In this document: piece after piece, positions 34,910-43,136 of the stretch
How the letters are laid out: every line of letters begins with the position of its first letter
Position numbering within the stretch: position 1 is the stretch's first letter
NCBI RefSeq assembly: GCF_014649835.1
Contig: NZ_BMTU01000010.1
Location: forward strand, 204,459-268,458
Source: Streptomyces pilosus
GTDB lineage: Bacteria; Actinomycetota; Actinomycetes; Streptomycetales; Streptomycetaceae
Direction of reading: 5' to 3'
DNA: 64,000 bases
The notes under the pieces: model-generated
The model's input: the letters and a program-made list of their open reading frames with translations, nothing else
Database searches by the model: none
Told to the model about the DNA's origin: nothing
Position numbers and translations under genes: made by a program

Positions 34910-36330
34910 CCGCTCTCAAGCCGCTCGTCGTGGTGGGTGACGTGCTGCTGGACGAGGACATCGAAGGGGTCGCCACCCGGCTGGCCCCGGACGCCCCCGC
35001 GCCGGTCGTCGACGTCACCGGTGACCGCAGGCACCCGGGCGGGGCGGGGCTGGCCGCCGCGCTCGCCGCCCGGGGCGGCCGGGACGTGGTCCTGGTGACC
35101 GCCCTCGGCGACGACCCCGCCAGCGAGGCCGTCCGCCGCGGGCTCAGCGGCCGGGTCCGGCTGCTGGAGCTGCCGCTGCACGGCACGCTGCCGGTGAAGA
35201 CGAGGGTGCTGGCGGGTGGACGGCCCGTGGTGCGCATCGACCGGGGCGGCGGGACGCCCGGGGAGCCGGACGGCGCGGTGTGCGAGGCGCTCGCGGGCGC
35301 GCACGCGGTGCTCGTCGCCGACTACGGCCGGCACACCGCGGGTGCGGTGCGCGCGCATCTGGAGGACGCGGCCCGCCGGACCCCGCTGGTGTGGGACCCC
35401 CACCCCAGGGGCGAGTCCCCGGTGCCGGGGGCGCGGATCGTCACGCCCAACGCGGCGGAGGCCGTGGCCCTGTGCGCCGGTACGCCGGGGGTGTCGGGGC
35501 CGTCGCTGGGCGCCTTCGCCGAGCGGGGGGCGGCCCTCGCGGAGCGCTGGCGGGCGGCGGGCGTGGCCGTGACGCTCGGCGACCGGGGCGTGCTGCTGAC
35601 CCGGCCGGGAGGGGGGACGCCGATGCTGATCCCGGCCCCCTTCCGGGCCGAGGGGGATCCGTGCGGGGCGGGTGACTGCTTCGCCGCCACCACCGTCGCG
35701 GCGCTGGCCGACGGGCTGCTGCCGGAGGAGGCGCTGCAGCGGGCGGTGGCGGCGGCCGCCGCGTTCGTCGCCGCGGGCGGGGCGGGCAACCCGGACCTCT
35801 GGGAGACTCCGGCGGTCCCCGCCCCGGGCCGCGGCCCCGGGGCCGGCACGGCCGACGCGTTCGCGCTGGCGGAGGGCGTGCGGGCGCGCGGGGGGACGGT
35901 CGTCGCCACGGGCGGCTGCTTCGACCTGGTGCACGCCGGGCACGTCGGGCTGCTGGAGAGCGCCCGGCGGATCGGGGACTGCCTGATCGTGTGCCTCAAC
36001 TCCGACGCCTCCGTCACCCGGCGCAAGGGGGCGGGCCGGCCGCTCAACCCGGTGGCGGACCGGGCGCGGGTGCTGGCGGCGCTCGGCAGCGTGGACGCGG
36101 TGGTGGTGTTCGAGGAGGACACCCCGGCGGCGCTGCTGGAGCGGCTGCGGCCGGACGTGTGGGTGAAGGGCGGGGACTACTCGGTGCAGGCCCTTCCGGA
36201 GGCGGAGGTGCTGCGGGGGTGGGGCGGCCAGGCGGTGGTGCTGCCGTACCTGGACGGGCGGTCGACCACGTCGCTGGCGCGGCGGGCCGCCGACGCGGCG
36301 GCCGTGGCCGTCAGGTCGGGCAAGGGGTGA
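34906..36330 (+). CDS. hldE: Bifunctional heptose kinase/adenylyltransferase HldE
   Basis: 474 aa. The N-terminal PfkB kinase domain (1-300) has VVGDVLLDEDIEG, RHPGGAGLAAAL and the catalytic DPCGAGDCFAATTVAAL loop (Asp base). The C-terminal nucleotidyltransferase (~320-460) has GGCFDLVHAGHVGLLESA (HxGH), SDASVTRRKGAGRPL and VWVKGGDYS. In the ADP-heptose route it phosphorylates heptose 7-phosphate at C1 and later adenylylates heptose 1-phosphate. The intermediate phosphatase (gmhB) and final epimerase (hldD) are not in this window. It ends the operon just before a terminator. Confidence 0.93.
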   Translation: MTALKPLVVVGDVLLDEDIEGVATRLAPDAPAPVVDVTGDRRHPGGAGLAAALAARGGRDVVLVTALGDDPASEAVRRGLSGRVRLLELPLHGTLPVKTRVLAGGRPVVRIDRGGGTPGEPDGAVCEALAGAHAVLVADYGRHTAGAVRAHLEDAARRTPLVWDPHPRGESPVPGARIVTPNAAEAVALCAGTPGVSGPSLGAFAERGAALAERWRAAGVAVTLGDRGVLLTRPGGGTPMLIPAPFRAEGDPCGAGDCFAATTVAALADGLLPEEALQRAVAAAAAFVAAGGAGNPDLWETPAVPAPGRGPGAGTADAFALAEGVRARGGTVVATGGCFDLVHAGHVGLLESARRIGDCLIVCLNSDASVTRRKGAGRPLNPVADRARVLAALGSVDAVVVFEEDTPAALLERLRPDVWVKGGDYSVQALPEAEVLRGWGGQAVVLPYLDGRSTTSLARRAADAAAVAVRSGKG

Positions 36331-36360
36331 GGGGCGGCCGGGCCACGGCCCGGCCGCCCC
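36331..36360. terminator. Bidirectional hairpin terminator
   Basis: Perfect 14-bp stem (GGGGCGGCCGGGCC and complement) with a 2-nt loop, directly after the hldE stop and before the convergent MFS gene. Confidence 0.85.
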
Positions 36361-36362
36361 GG

Positions 36363-37661
36363 TCAGGCCGCCGTCTCCAGGGCGGGGCGGGGTGCGTTCT
36401 CCGTGGGGAGCGCGAGCGGGGTGTCCCTCCGGCGGGAGAGGAGGTGACCCGCGGCGATGGACGACGCGATGATCAGGCCGCCGGTGACCAGGGCGCCGCG
36501 GGCGCCGGCGAGTTCCATGAGCAGACCGAGGGCGGGCGGGCCGCCCAGGCTCCACACGGTGCCGACGCTGCCCCACACGCCGAGGACGCGGCCGCGCAGA
36601 CGGGCGGGCGGGTCGGTCTGCAGGACGGCCGTACCGGCGGTGTCGGACACGGACTCGACGACCGCCATCGGCAGGACCAGCACCAGCAGCACGCCCAGCG
36701 ACGGCGACATGCCCGCCACCACCTGAAGCAGCGCGCCCGTCGCCGCGAGGGCGCCGACCAGCCGGACGGACGGCCTGCGCAGCCGCGCGCCGAGCACCGC
36801 GCCGACGATCCCGCCGACGGCGAGGACCGTGGACACCGTGCCGAAGGCGCCCGCGCCCCCCGCGAGCGGCCCGGTGACCAGGACGGCCAGGGTCAGCCCG
36901 TAGTTGCGTCCGAAGACGGCGCTGACGCCGGTGACCCCGGCGAGCGCCAGCAGCCGGGGGCGGCGGGCGAAGAAGGCGAGCCCTTCACGTACGCCCAGGG
37001 CGGCCCGTGGGCGCCCGCTCCGGTCGACGACGTGCCGTACCGCGCCCGCCGCCGGGTGCAGGAAGGGGATGACCGCGGTCACGAAGAGGAAGGAGAAGCC
37101 GTTGGCGAAGTAGGCGGCGGCCGTGCCGAGGAACCCGACGGTCACCCCGGCGAGCGCGGCGCCCGCGAGCCGGCCGGCGTTGAAGACGAGGGCTCCCACC
37201 CCGATCGCGGAGGGCACGTCCTCGGCCGGGACGAGCTCGTTGCCCAGCAGGGCGCAAGCCGGGTTGTCGACGGTGGCGACCATGCCGGTGACGGCGGCCA
37301 GCACCATCAGGGTGGTCAGGTCGAGCCGGTCGAACGCCACCAGGAAGGCGGTGGTGAACGCGATCACCGACAGCAGTGCCTGGCTGACGGCGGCGGTCAG
37401 TCTGCGCGGCCAGCGGTCGACCGCGGCACCGCCGACGACGCTCATCAGCAGGGCGGGAGCGGCCTGCACGGACATCGACAGACCGGTGGCCGCGGCGGAA
37501 CCGGTGATCTGCAGGACCAGCAGGTTCTGCACCGTGAGCTGCATCCACGTACCGGCGTTGGAGACGAAGTTCGCGACGGACCACCAGCGCATGCTGCGGT
37601 GCCGCAGCGAGCGCCAGGGCGAACGGGACCCGGACCGGGCGGGAGGGGGTGAGGAAGACAC
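36363..37661 (-). CDS. MFS transporter (EntS-like exporter)
   Basis: 432 aa with about 10-12 hydrophobic helices and a first-loop motif VVGGAAVDRWPRRLTAA, the DxxxRR pattern of MFS family 3 (EntS/enterobactin exporter-like). Starts at GTG 37661 with a short basic cytoplasmic N-terminus; the ribosome site is poor. MFS pumps of this type usually export small molecules such as siderophores or antibiotics. It converges on the heptose operon, so co-regulation is not implied, but exporting that operon's product is possible. Confidence 0.88.
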   Translation of the reverse strand: MSSSPPPARSGSRSPWRSLRHRSMRWWSVANFVSNAGTWMQLTVQNLLVLQITGSAAATGLSMSVQAAPALLMSVVGGAAVDRWPRRLTAAVSQALLSVIAFTTAFLVAFDRLDLTTLMVLAAVTGMVATVDNPACALLGNELVPAEDVPSAIGVGALVFNAGRLAGAALAGVTVGFLGTAAAYFANGFSFLFVTAVIPFLHPAAGAVRHVVDRSGRPRAALGVREGLAFFARRPRLLALAGVTGVSAVFGRNYGLTLAVLVTGPLAGGAGAFGTVSTVLAVGGIVGAVLGARLRRPSVRLVGALAATGALLQVVAGMSPSLGVLLVLVLPMAVVESVSDTAGTAVLQTDPPARLRGRVLGVWGSVGTVWSLGGPPALGLLMELAGARGALVTGGLIIASSIAAGHLLSRRRDTPLALPTENAPRPALETAA

Positions 37662-37893
37662 AGGAGCGCTACTCGGACGGACGAGCCGGGGGCTCGGGGC
37701 GAGGGGCGCGGGAAGCGGAACGCCGGCTGCGCTGCGCGGCGGTTCCCGTCACCCGGACTGGGCGCGGACCATCGTGGCAGAAGGCGGCACCGAGTCCCCT
37801 CCGGGCGGCCGGAGGTCACCGGGCCGGGGGCGTCAAGCGCGCGCGTGTCCCGGGGAGTTGGGGTGGTGAGTGGGGTTGCTCACAAGCAGCGGG

Positions 37894-37937
37894 CACGGGT
37901 GGGGGCCCGTCGCCGCGGCGACGGGCCCCCACCCGTG
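37894..37937 (-). terminator. Long perfect palindrome terminator
   Basis: 44-bp perfect dyad (22 bp each side, centred between 37915 and 37916) 15 nt after the hemerythrin stop at 37952. The longest perfect hairpin in the window. Confidence 0.8.
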
Positions 37938-37951
37938 TCGTGCCCTGCCGT

Positions 37952-38515
37952 TCAGTCGTGCTTGCCGCGCCCGCTCAGCGCGTCGCGGAGCCGGTCGACC
38001 ATGCCGGTGCCCGGAGCCAGCAGCTTGTTCGCGGGGGGCTTGTCCGGGGCGGCCGGATGCGGCCGGGTCGGGGCGGTCTTCTTCGCCTGCCGGACCTTCT
38101 CGCCGAGCCGGTCGAGCTCCTCCGTGGAGCAGGCGGCGCGGAGCTTCGGGAAGAGGTTCCGCTCCTCGTCGGCGACGTGCTCCCGGATCTCGCTCATCAG
38201 CGAGCCGATGAGCCGGTCGAACTCGGCGTCGTCCGCGTCACAGCCTTCCAGGTCCTTCATGGTCTGCTCGGCCGTGGCGTGGTCCTCGAGTTCCCGGTCG
38301 GCCAGGGCGTCCCCGCCCGGCACGTGTTCGCGGACCGCCGGGTAGAGGTAGGCCTCCTCGGCCACCGAGTGCCGGACCAGTTCGATCACGGCCTGGTCGG
38401 CGTACACCTTGCGGTCCTTGTGGCCGGGCGGCAGAGCCTCGATCTTGCCGAAGAGTTCCTCGACCTCGCGGTGGTCGGTCACCAGCTCGTCGATGACGTT
38501 GCCTCCGTGTCCCAT
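37952..38515 (-). CDS. Hemerythrin HHE-domain protein
   Basis: 187-aa protein with a four-helix-bundle hemerythrin domain (1-145): VTDHREVEELF, VRHSVAEEAYLYPAV, DHATAEQTM and EIREHVADEERNLFPKL supply the His/Glu ligands for a di-iron centre. A disordered A/P/K-rich tail follows. Likely oxygen or NO/peroxide sensing or iron handling in stress. I prefer ATG at 38515 over the one 6 nt earlier, because the AAGG ribosome site then sits 8 nt away. In this region it neighbours DoxX and catalase genes. Confidence 0.9.
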   Translation of the reverse strand: MGHGGNVIDELVTDHREVEELFGKIEALPPGHKDRKVYADQAVIELVRHSVAEEAYLYPAVREHVPGGDALADRELEDHATAEQTMKDLEGCDADDAEFDRLIGSLMSEIREHVADEERNLFPKLRAACSTEELDRLGEKVRQAKKTAPTRPHPAAPDKPPANKLLAPGTGMVDRLRDALSGRGKHD

Positions 38516-38605
38516 GTCCATCACCTTCCGGTCCGTGTGGCGCCCGGCCGGGCCCACTCCGCTCCCCGGTTCCCCTCGCGGCCCGGGTGTAACGTGCCGG
38601 GCCGG

Positions 38606-39139
38606 TCAGCGCGAAAGCTTGCCCCGGACGCGGCCGGCCATCGCCGCGGGGGCGGCCCCGGCCCGCACGGAGCGGCGTACCAGGTGGGCGTCGCGCCGCA
38701 GGTCGTGCGCGGCGTGCCGGCCGCGCCACAGCAGGGAGGGGGCGGAGCCGGTGTCGTCGGCGGCGATCAGCAGGCCGCCGAGCATGGCGAGGTTCTTCAG
38801 GAAGTGGATGCGCTGCTGGCTCTTGCGGTCCGGGTCCTCCTCCTCCCAGAAGCGGTGCGCGGCCAGGGTGGTGGGCACCAGCGTGACGGCGAGGGCGAGC
38901 GCGGCCGGGCGGGACAGCCGTCCGGTGGCCAGCAGCAGACCGCCCGCGACCTGGACGGCGCCGTTGAGGCGTACGCATTCCTCGGTGCTGTCGGGAAGCA
39001 GCTCGACCCGGTCGGTGACGGGCCGTACGACGGGCTCCGCGAGGCCCGCGACGTTCTGCGGGTTGCGGACGGAATCGAGCCCGCCCGCGACGAACATCGA
39101 CGCCAGCATCGGCCGGCCGAGGACACGCAACAGACTCAT
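38606..39139 (-). CDS. DoxX-family membrane protein
   Basis: 177-aa membrane protein starting LLRVLGRPMLASMFVAGGLDSVRNP (first helix plus the DoxX glycine/asparagine loop), then three more helices (NGAVQVAGGLLLATG, ALALAVTLVPTTLAAH, FLKNLAMLGGLLIAAD). The RIHFLKNLAMLGGLL motif is characteristic of DoxX. Family members are linked to thiol and oxidative stress. The C-terminus is basic and cytoplasmic. Separate from the hemerythrin gene by 90 nt. Confidence 0.88.
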   Translation of the reverse strand: MSLLRVLGRPMLASMFVAGGLDSVRNPQNVAGLAEPVVRPVTDRVELLPDSTEECVRLNGAVQVAGGLLLATGRLSRPAALALAVTLVPTTLAAHRFWEEEDPDRKSQQRIHFLKNLAMLGGLLIAADDTGSAPSLLWRGRHAAHDLRRDAHLVRRSVRAGAAPAAMAGRVRGKLSR

Positions 39140-39181
39140 GGGCTACTCCTGGGGGTGTCGGTGGTGGCGTAGGTGCCGGGT

Positions 39182-39220
39182 TCCCTCCGGCGGGAGGGGC
39201 ATTCGGCGCCGCCGGAGGGA
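39182..39220 (-). terminator. Hairpin terminator
   Basis: 11-bp stem TCCCTCCGGCG / CGCCGGAGGGA with a 17-nt loop, just downstream of the 107-aa gene that ends at 39241. The loop and the 3' flank also contain a direct repeat (GGAGGGGC-TTCGGCGC). Confidence 0.55.
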
Positions 39221-39240
39221 GGGGCGTTCGGCGCGTGCCG

Positions 39241-39564
39241 TCACCAGAACCGGGTGGTGAGCGCCGGCTGGTGGACCGCCTCGACGGCGTCGCGCAGGCG
39301 CAGGGCGACGCCGATGGTGGTGCGCAGGACGGACGGGCGTACGGTCTGCGCGGTCTCCGTGGCCAGGACCAGCAGGCAGCCCGCCGCCTGTTCGACGACG
39401 GCGACCGGGAGGGTGTAGTCGTTCTCGGCGGCCGCGCGGAACGCCTTGAGCGGGACACCGGCCCCGTCGACCGTCCGTCCGGCGGCCTGTTCCAGGTGCT
39501 GTGCGGCGTTCTCGCAGAGCGAGGCGGGCAGGGTGAGGGTGCGCTGGAACGGTGAACTCGTCAT
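39241..39564 (-). CDS. Hypothetical protein (107 aa)
   Basis: 107-aa protein, mostly helical: FQRTLTLPASLCENAAQHLEQAAGRT at the start, a hydrophobic middle (LPVAVVEQAAGCLLVLATETAQ) and a C-terminal TIGVALRLRDAVEAVHQPALTTRFW. No known domain. Coding bias and the ATG with a plausible upstream leader support a gene; conserved Streptomyces small proteins of this kind occur beside DoxX-type stress genes. It diverges from the kinase at 39694. Confidence 0.65.
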   Translation of the reverse strand: MTSSPFQRTLTLPASLCENAAQHLEQAAGRTVDGAGVPLKAFRAAAENDYTLPVAVVEQAAGCLLVLATETAQTVRPSVLRTTIGVALRLRDAVEAVHQPALTTRFW

Positions 39565-39693
39565 GGTCCCAGTGCTCCCCCGCCGCGGCCCCGTTCCATC
39601 GGCGCGCGCCGGGAGTTCACCGTCCCGCGTGAGCTTTCGGCGGCGGTCGGGCCCGTACGCTGGGCACCTCCGCCGACGTGAGGAGTCGCGCGC

Positions 39694-40575
39694 ATGAACC
39701 CGATGCCCCCGCCGGCCGACGGGGACGGAGACGGGGCCGTGGCGGCCCGGCTCACCGGGCGGACGGTCACCGCGGTGCGGAAGCTGTCCGGCTCGCTCGC
39801 CGAGGCCGTGCTGGACGACGGCCGGGTGGTGGTCGTCAAACGGACCCCGGGCCCGCGGGCCGCCCGCGCCGAGGCGGCGGGGCTGCGCTGGCTGGCCGCG
39901 GCGGGGACGGTGCGGGTGCCCGCGGTGCACGGTCACGAGGCGGGACGGCTGGTCGTGGACCGGGTGCGGCGGGGCGGGCCGGACCGGGAGGCGGCCGTCC
40001 GCTTCGGCCGGGAGCTGGCGGGTCTGCACGCGGCGGGCGCGCCCGCGTTCGGGGCGCCGCCGCCGGGTGGCCCGGTGGAGGCGTTCATCGGACTCGCCCC
40101 CATGCGCAACGTCACCGGCGGCGACTGGCCGGCCTGGTACGCCGAGCACCGGGTCCTGCCGTACCTGCGCCGGGCGGTCGACGACGGCGTCGTCGGTGCG
40201 GGTGAGGCGGGCGTCGTGGAGCGGGTCTGCGAGCGGCTGCCGGAGCTGTCGGGGCCGGCCGAGCCGCCGGCCCGGCTGCACGGCGACCTGTGGAACGGCA
40301 ACGTGCTGTGGGGCGCCGACGGCCAGGTGCGGCTGATCGACCCGGCCGCCCACGGCGGGCACCGGGAGACCGATCTGGCGATGCTCGCCCTCTTCGGCTG
40401 CCCCTGTCTCCGGGCGGTCCTGGACGGCTACCGGCAGGCGGCGCCGCTCGCCGGCGGGTGGGAGGCACGCGTCGGCGTGCACCAGCTGTTCCCGTTGCTG
40501 GTGCACGCCGTGCTGTTCGGCCGCGGCTACGCCGAGCAGGCGCTCGCGGTGGCGCGGGCCGCCGCGGCCGGGTGA
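39694..40575 (+). CDS. Fructosamine-kinase-like (APH-fold) protein
   Basis: 293-aa kinase-fold protein. VVVVKRT provides the ATP lysine, RLHGDLWNGNVLW is the catalytic loop (HGDxxxxN), and LIDPAAHGGHRETDLAML the metal-binding Asp with the family's hallmark HGGHRExDLA. Fructosamine-3-kinase family members phosphorylate ketoamines to repair glycated proteins; bacterial members may also act on small ribulosamines. The GAGGAG ribosome site is strong. It converges on the catalase gene with 4 nt between stops. Confidence 0.92.
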   Translation: MNPMPPPADGDGDGAVAARLTGRTVTAVRKLSGSLAEAVLDDGRVVVVKRTPGPRAARAEAAGLRWLAAAGTVRVPAVHGHEAGRLVVDRVRRGGPDREAAVRFGRELAGLHAAGAPAFGAPPPGGPVEAFIGLAPMRNVTGGDWPAWYAEHRVLPYLRRAVDDGVVGAGEAGVVERVCERLPELSGPAEPPARLHGDLWNGNVLWGADGQVRLIDPAAHGGHRETDLAMLALFGCPCLRAVLDGYRQAAPLAGGWEARVGVHQLFPLLVHAVLFGRGYAEQALAVARAAAAG

Positions 40576-40579
40576 GCGC

Positions 40580-42238
40580 TCACCGGGTGACCACGTGCCG
40601 TTCGTCGGGCACGCAGTGGGTCATGGTGAGTCCCTCGACGTCGCGCGGCGGGTTGTCGCCCAGGTTGGCCAGCCGCTTGCGGTCCTCGTCGGTGAGGGTC
40701 TGGCTCGCGAGCGGTTCGAGGTGGGCGACGTCCTCCGGCATGATGCCGAGGCCCTCGCCGACCCGGCGGCCGAGGTCGTTCTCGGCCAGCAGACAGTGCC
40801 AGACCATGCGTTCCTGCACCTCGCGGTCGCACTGCGCGAACAAGTCGGTGAAGTTCTTCACCAGGTCGTCGCGCTCCCAGTCCTCCATCAGGCAGTAGCG
40901 CTGGCCCGCCTGGAGGTAGTCGTTGGTGCGCGGGATGCGCTTGCGGGTGAGCCGGCCCACGATCTCCGGGCCCTGGTCGTCGTGCGTCGGGTACTCGCCC
41001 TCGCGCAGTCCGCCGGTGATCGACGGCTCGTAGTTGACCTGCGGGTTGTCCCCGCTGTCGTCCACGAAGTACGTCATCTGCCCGTCGCGCTGGTTGGTGC
41101 GCACCTCGGCGTTCTTCGCCTGGTTGACGGGAAGTTGCAGGTAGTTCGGGCCGACCCGGTGGCGCTGGGTGTCGCTGTAGGAGAAGGTCCGGCCGACGAG
41201 CATCTTGTCGTCGGAGAAGTCGAGGCCGTCCACGAGGACACCGGTGCCGAAGGAGATCTGCTCGTTCTCGGCGAAGTAGTTGTCCGGCATCCGGTCGAGC
41301 ACCATGCGGCCCACCGGCTTCGGCGGGAAGTCCTGTTCGGGCCAGGTCTTGGTGTCGTCCAGCGGGTCGAAGTCGAGCTCCGGGTGGTCGTGGTCGTCCA
41401 TCATCTGGACGAGCAGCTCCCACTCGGGGTGGTCGCCGCGGGCGATCGCCTCGTACAGGTCCTTGGTGGCGTGGCCGAGGGAGTCCGCCTGGACGTTGGC
41501 GGCGTCCTCCTCGGTCATGGAGCGCACGCCCTGCTTGGGCATCCAGTGGTACTTGACCAGCTTGGTGTCGCCCTCGGCGTTGACCCACTTGTAGGTGTTC
41601 ACACCGAAGCCCTGCATGTGGCGGTAGTCCGCCGGGATGCCGCGCGGGCTGAACAGGTTGACCAGCATGTGCATGGCCTCCGGCGTCTGCGACATGAAGT
41701 CGAAGATGCGCCGCGGCTGCTGCTCGAAGGTCACCGGGTCGGGCTTGAGGGCGTGGATGACGTCGGGGAACTTGATGGCGTCCCGGATGAAGAACACGCC
41801 CAGGTTGTTGCCGACGAGGTCCCAGTTGCCGTCCTCCGTGTAGAACTTCACGGCGAAGCCACGCGGGTCACGGGCGGCCTCGGAGGAGTCGCGTCCGCCG
41901 ATGACGGTGGAGAAGCGCACGGCCAGGTCGGTGCGCTTGCCCTGCTCCTGGAAGAGCTTGGCCCGGGTGTAGCGGGAGACGGGCTCGTCGCCCCACTTCC
42001 CGTACGCCTCGAAGAACCCGTAGGCGGTGACGCCGCGCGCGTGCACCACGCGCTCGGGGATGCGCTCCCGGTCGAAGTGGCTGATCTTCTCCAGGAACTG
42101 GTAGTTCTCCAGCGTGGCCGGGCCGCGGGCGCCGACCGTGCGCTGGTTCTGGTTGTCGTAGACCGGATGGCCCTGGCGGTTGGTCAGTACCTTGCGGTCG
42201 TCGCCCGGGGCGGGACCCCGGCTCGAAACGTCCGTCAT
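40580..42238 (-). CDS. Monofunctional heme catalase
   Basis: 552-aa catalase. VVHARGVTAYGFFEAYG carries the catalytic His, VRFSTVIGGRDSSEAARDPRGFAVKFYTEDG the conserved distal-heme block with Asn after it, and RTFSYSDTQRHRVGPNYLQLPVN has the heme-ligating Tyr (~353). Length matches clade 3-like small-subunit enzymes with a short C-terminal extension. It destroys hydrogen peroxide. In Streptomyces such catalases are commonly under stress-sigma or CatR-type control; no operator is visible. The ATG is preceded by GGAG. The nearest gene upstream is a 78-aa protein with its own terminator. Confidence 0.96.
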   Translation of the reverse strand: MTDVSSRGPAPGDDRKVLTNRQGHPVYDNQNQRTVGARGPATLENYQFLEKISHFDRERIPERVVHARGVTAYGFFEAYGKWGDEPVSRYTRAKLFQEQGKRTDLAVRFSTVIGGRDSSEAARDPRGFAVKFYTEDGNWDLVGNNLGVFFIRDAIKFPDVIHALKPDPVTFEQQPRRIFDFMSQTPEAMHMLVNLFSPRGIPADYRHMQGFGVNTYKWVNAEGDTKLVKYHWMPKQGVRSMTEEDAANVQADSLGHATKDLYEAIARGDHPEWELLVQMMDDHDHPELDFDPLDDTKTWPEQDFPPKPVGRMVLDRMPDNYFAENEQISFGTGVLVDGLDFSDDKMLVGRTFSYSDTQRHRVGPNYLQLPVNQAKNAEVRTNQRDGQMTYFVDDSGDNPQVNYEPSITGGLREGEYPTHDDQGPEIVGRLTRKRIPRTNDYLQAGQRYCLMEDWERDDLVKNFTDLFAQCDREVQERMVWHCLLAENDLGRRVGEGLGIMPEDVAHLEPLASQTLTDEDRKRLANLGDNPPRDVEGLTMTHCVPDERHVVTR

Positions 42239-42568
42239 GATCGTGGGCTCCTTGCACTGCTCGTCGTCCCCCCGGTCGCGTGCGTACGGGGGTCATGCTG
42301 CCGCGCATCCCGGCGGGCTGCGACTCGACGGCGCGGACGGACGCCGCCGGTCGGCCCCGGTGCGGCGCCGGGGTCGGACACCGCGGCCGGACGGCCCCCG
42401 ACCGGCCGTACGCCATCCGGCCGACAGGTCCGGCGGCACGGCGGGCGCGCGCCGGGCGTCCGGGCGGCCGGCCGCCGCGCACCGGGGAGGTGCGAACCTG
42501 CCGGGGCACGGAACGGGTCCGGTCACCGTGCCGCGCACGGTGACCGGGCCCGGGTGGGTACGGCCTGC
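42239..42568. other. Intergenic region upstream of catalase
   Basis: 330 bases, very GC-rich. It holds the catalase promoter (not identifiable by eye) and, at its far end, the hairpin at 42519-42547 that terminates the 78-aa gene. I see no gene or repeat in the rest. Confidence 0.5.
42519..42547 (-). terminator. Hairpin terminator
   Basis: Perfect 13-bp stem CCGGTCACCGTGC / GCACGGTGACCGG with a 3-nt loop, 21 nt beyond the stop of the 78-aa gene (42569). Confidence 0.75.
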
Positions 42569-42805
42569 TCAGCCGCCGTCGAGGCGTGCGCGCAGCAGCC
42601 CCTTGCCCAGTTCCGCGCCCTTGCGGCTGTCCGCCTGCGCCTTGCGGAACAGGTCGGCGACCTCGGTGTCCTTCGCGCGCTCGGCGTCCTGGATGTAGCC
42701 CTCCAGGCGCAGGGCGTTGCTCAGGCACGCCTCGACGTACCAGATCAGGTTGTAGTCCTTGTCCTGCGTGCCGGTGGCGCCGCCGGTCTCCGTCTCGCTG
42801 CTCAT
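42569..42805 (-). CDS. Small conserved protein (78 aa), unknown function
   Basis: 78-aa acidic protein: a ~14-residue polar N-terminus, then one long amphipathic helix region YNLIWYVEACLSNALRLEGYIQDAERAKDTEVADLFRKAQADSRKG. It has no signal. GAGGAG lies upstream of the ATG. Pattern resembles small Streptomyces proteins with ferritin-like or four-helix tendency, and the neighbourhood (catalase, hemerythrin) suggests a stress gene. No function assigned. Confidence 0.72.
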   Translation of the reverse strand: MSSETETGGATGTQDKDYNLIWYVEACLSNALRLEGYIQDAERAKDTEVADLFRKAQADSRKGAELGKGLLRARLDGG

Positions 42806-43136
42806 CGGATCTCCTCCTCGCGGTGCTCGTTTCACCGTCCGCCCCGTCACGGGTGCCGCAGGGGGCGGGCTTGACAGCCGCGGCCGGGTACCCGCCCGGC
42901 GCGCGGGCACACCGCGCCGACGACGAGGACGGCGAAGACGCCCGGAAACGAGGAGAAGGCCCGCGCACCGGGGCGGGCGGAGCAGGGGGCCGGGGGCGCG
43001 ACCGGTCCCCCGTTCCGGTCGTGCCCCCGCCGTGGCTAGAAACTAATCGGAACGGGGCGTGCCTGTGTACCGCACCGGTGCCCGCTGCGGCGGCCGGATG
43101 ACTCATCCGTGCACAACCGCGTCCGATACGCCCGGT
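42806..43136. other. Intergenic region between the 78-aa gene and the PucR-type gene
   Basis: 331 bases containing a hairpin (42992-43028) likely ending the PucR-type gene, and an AT-rich patch (CTAGAAACTAATCGGAAC, ~43034-43051), unusual for this genome. The promoter of the 78-aa gene should be here. No reading frame looks real. Confidence 0.5.
42992..43028 (-). terminator. Hairpin terminator
   Basis: 14-bp stem with one G-T wobble (GGGGGCGCGACCGG / CCGGTCGTGCCCCC) and a 9-nt loop, about 109 nt after the regulator's stop codon. Confidence 0.5.
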
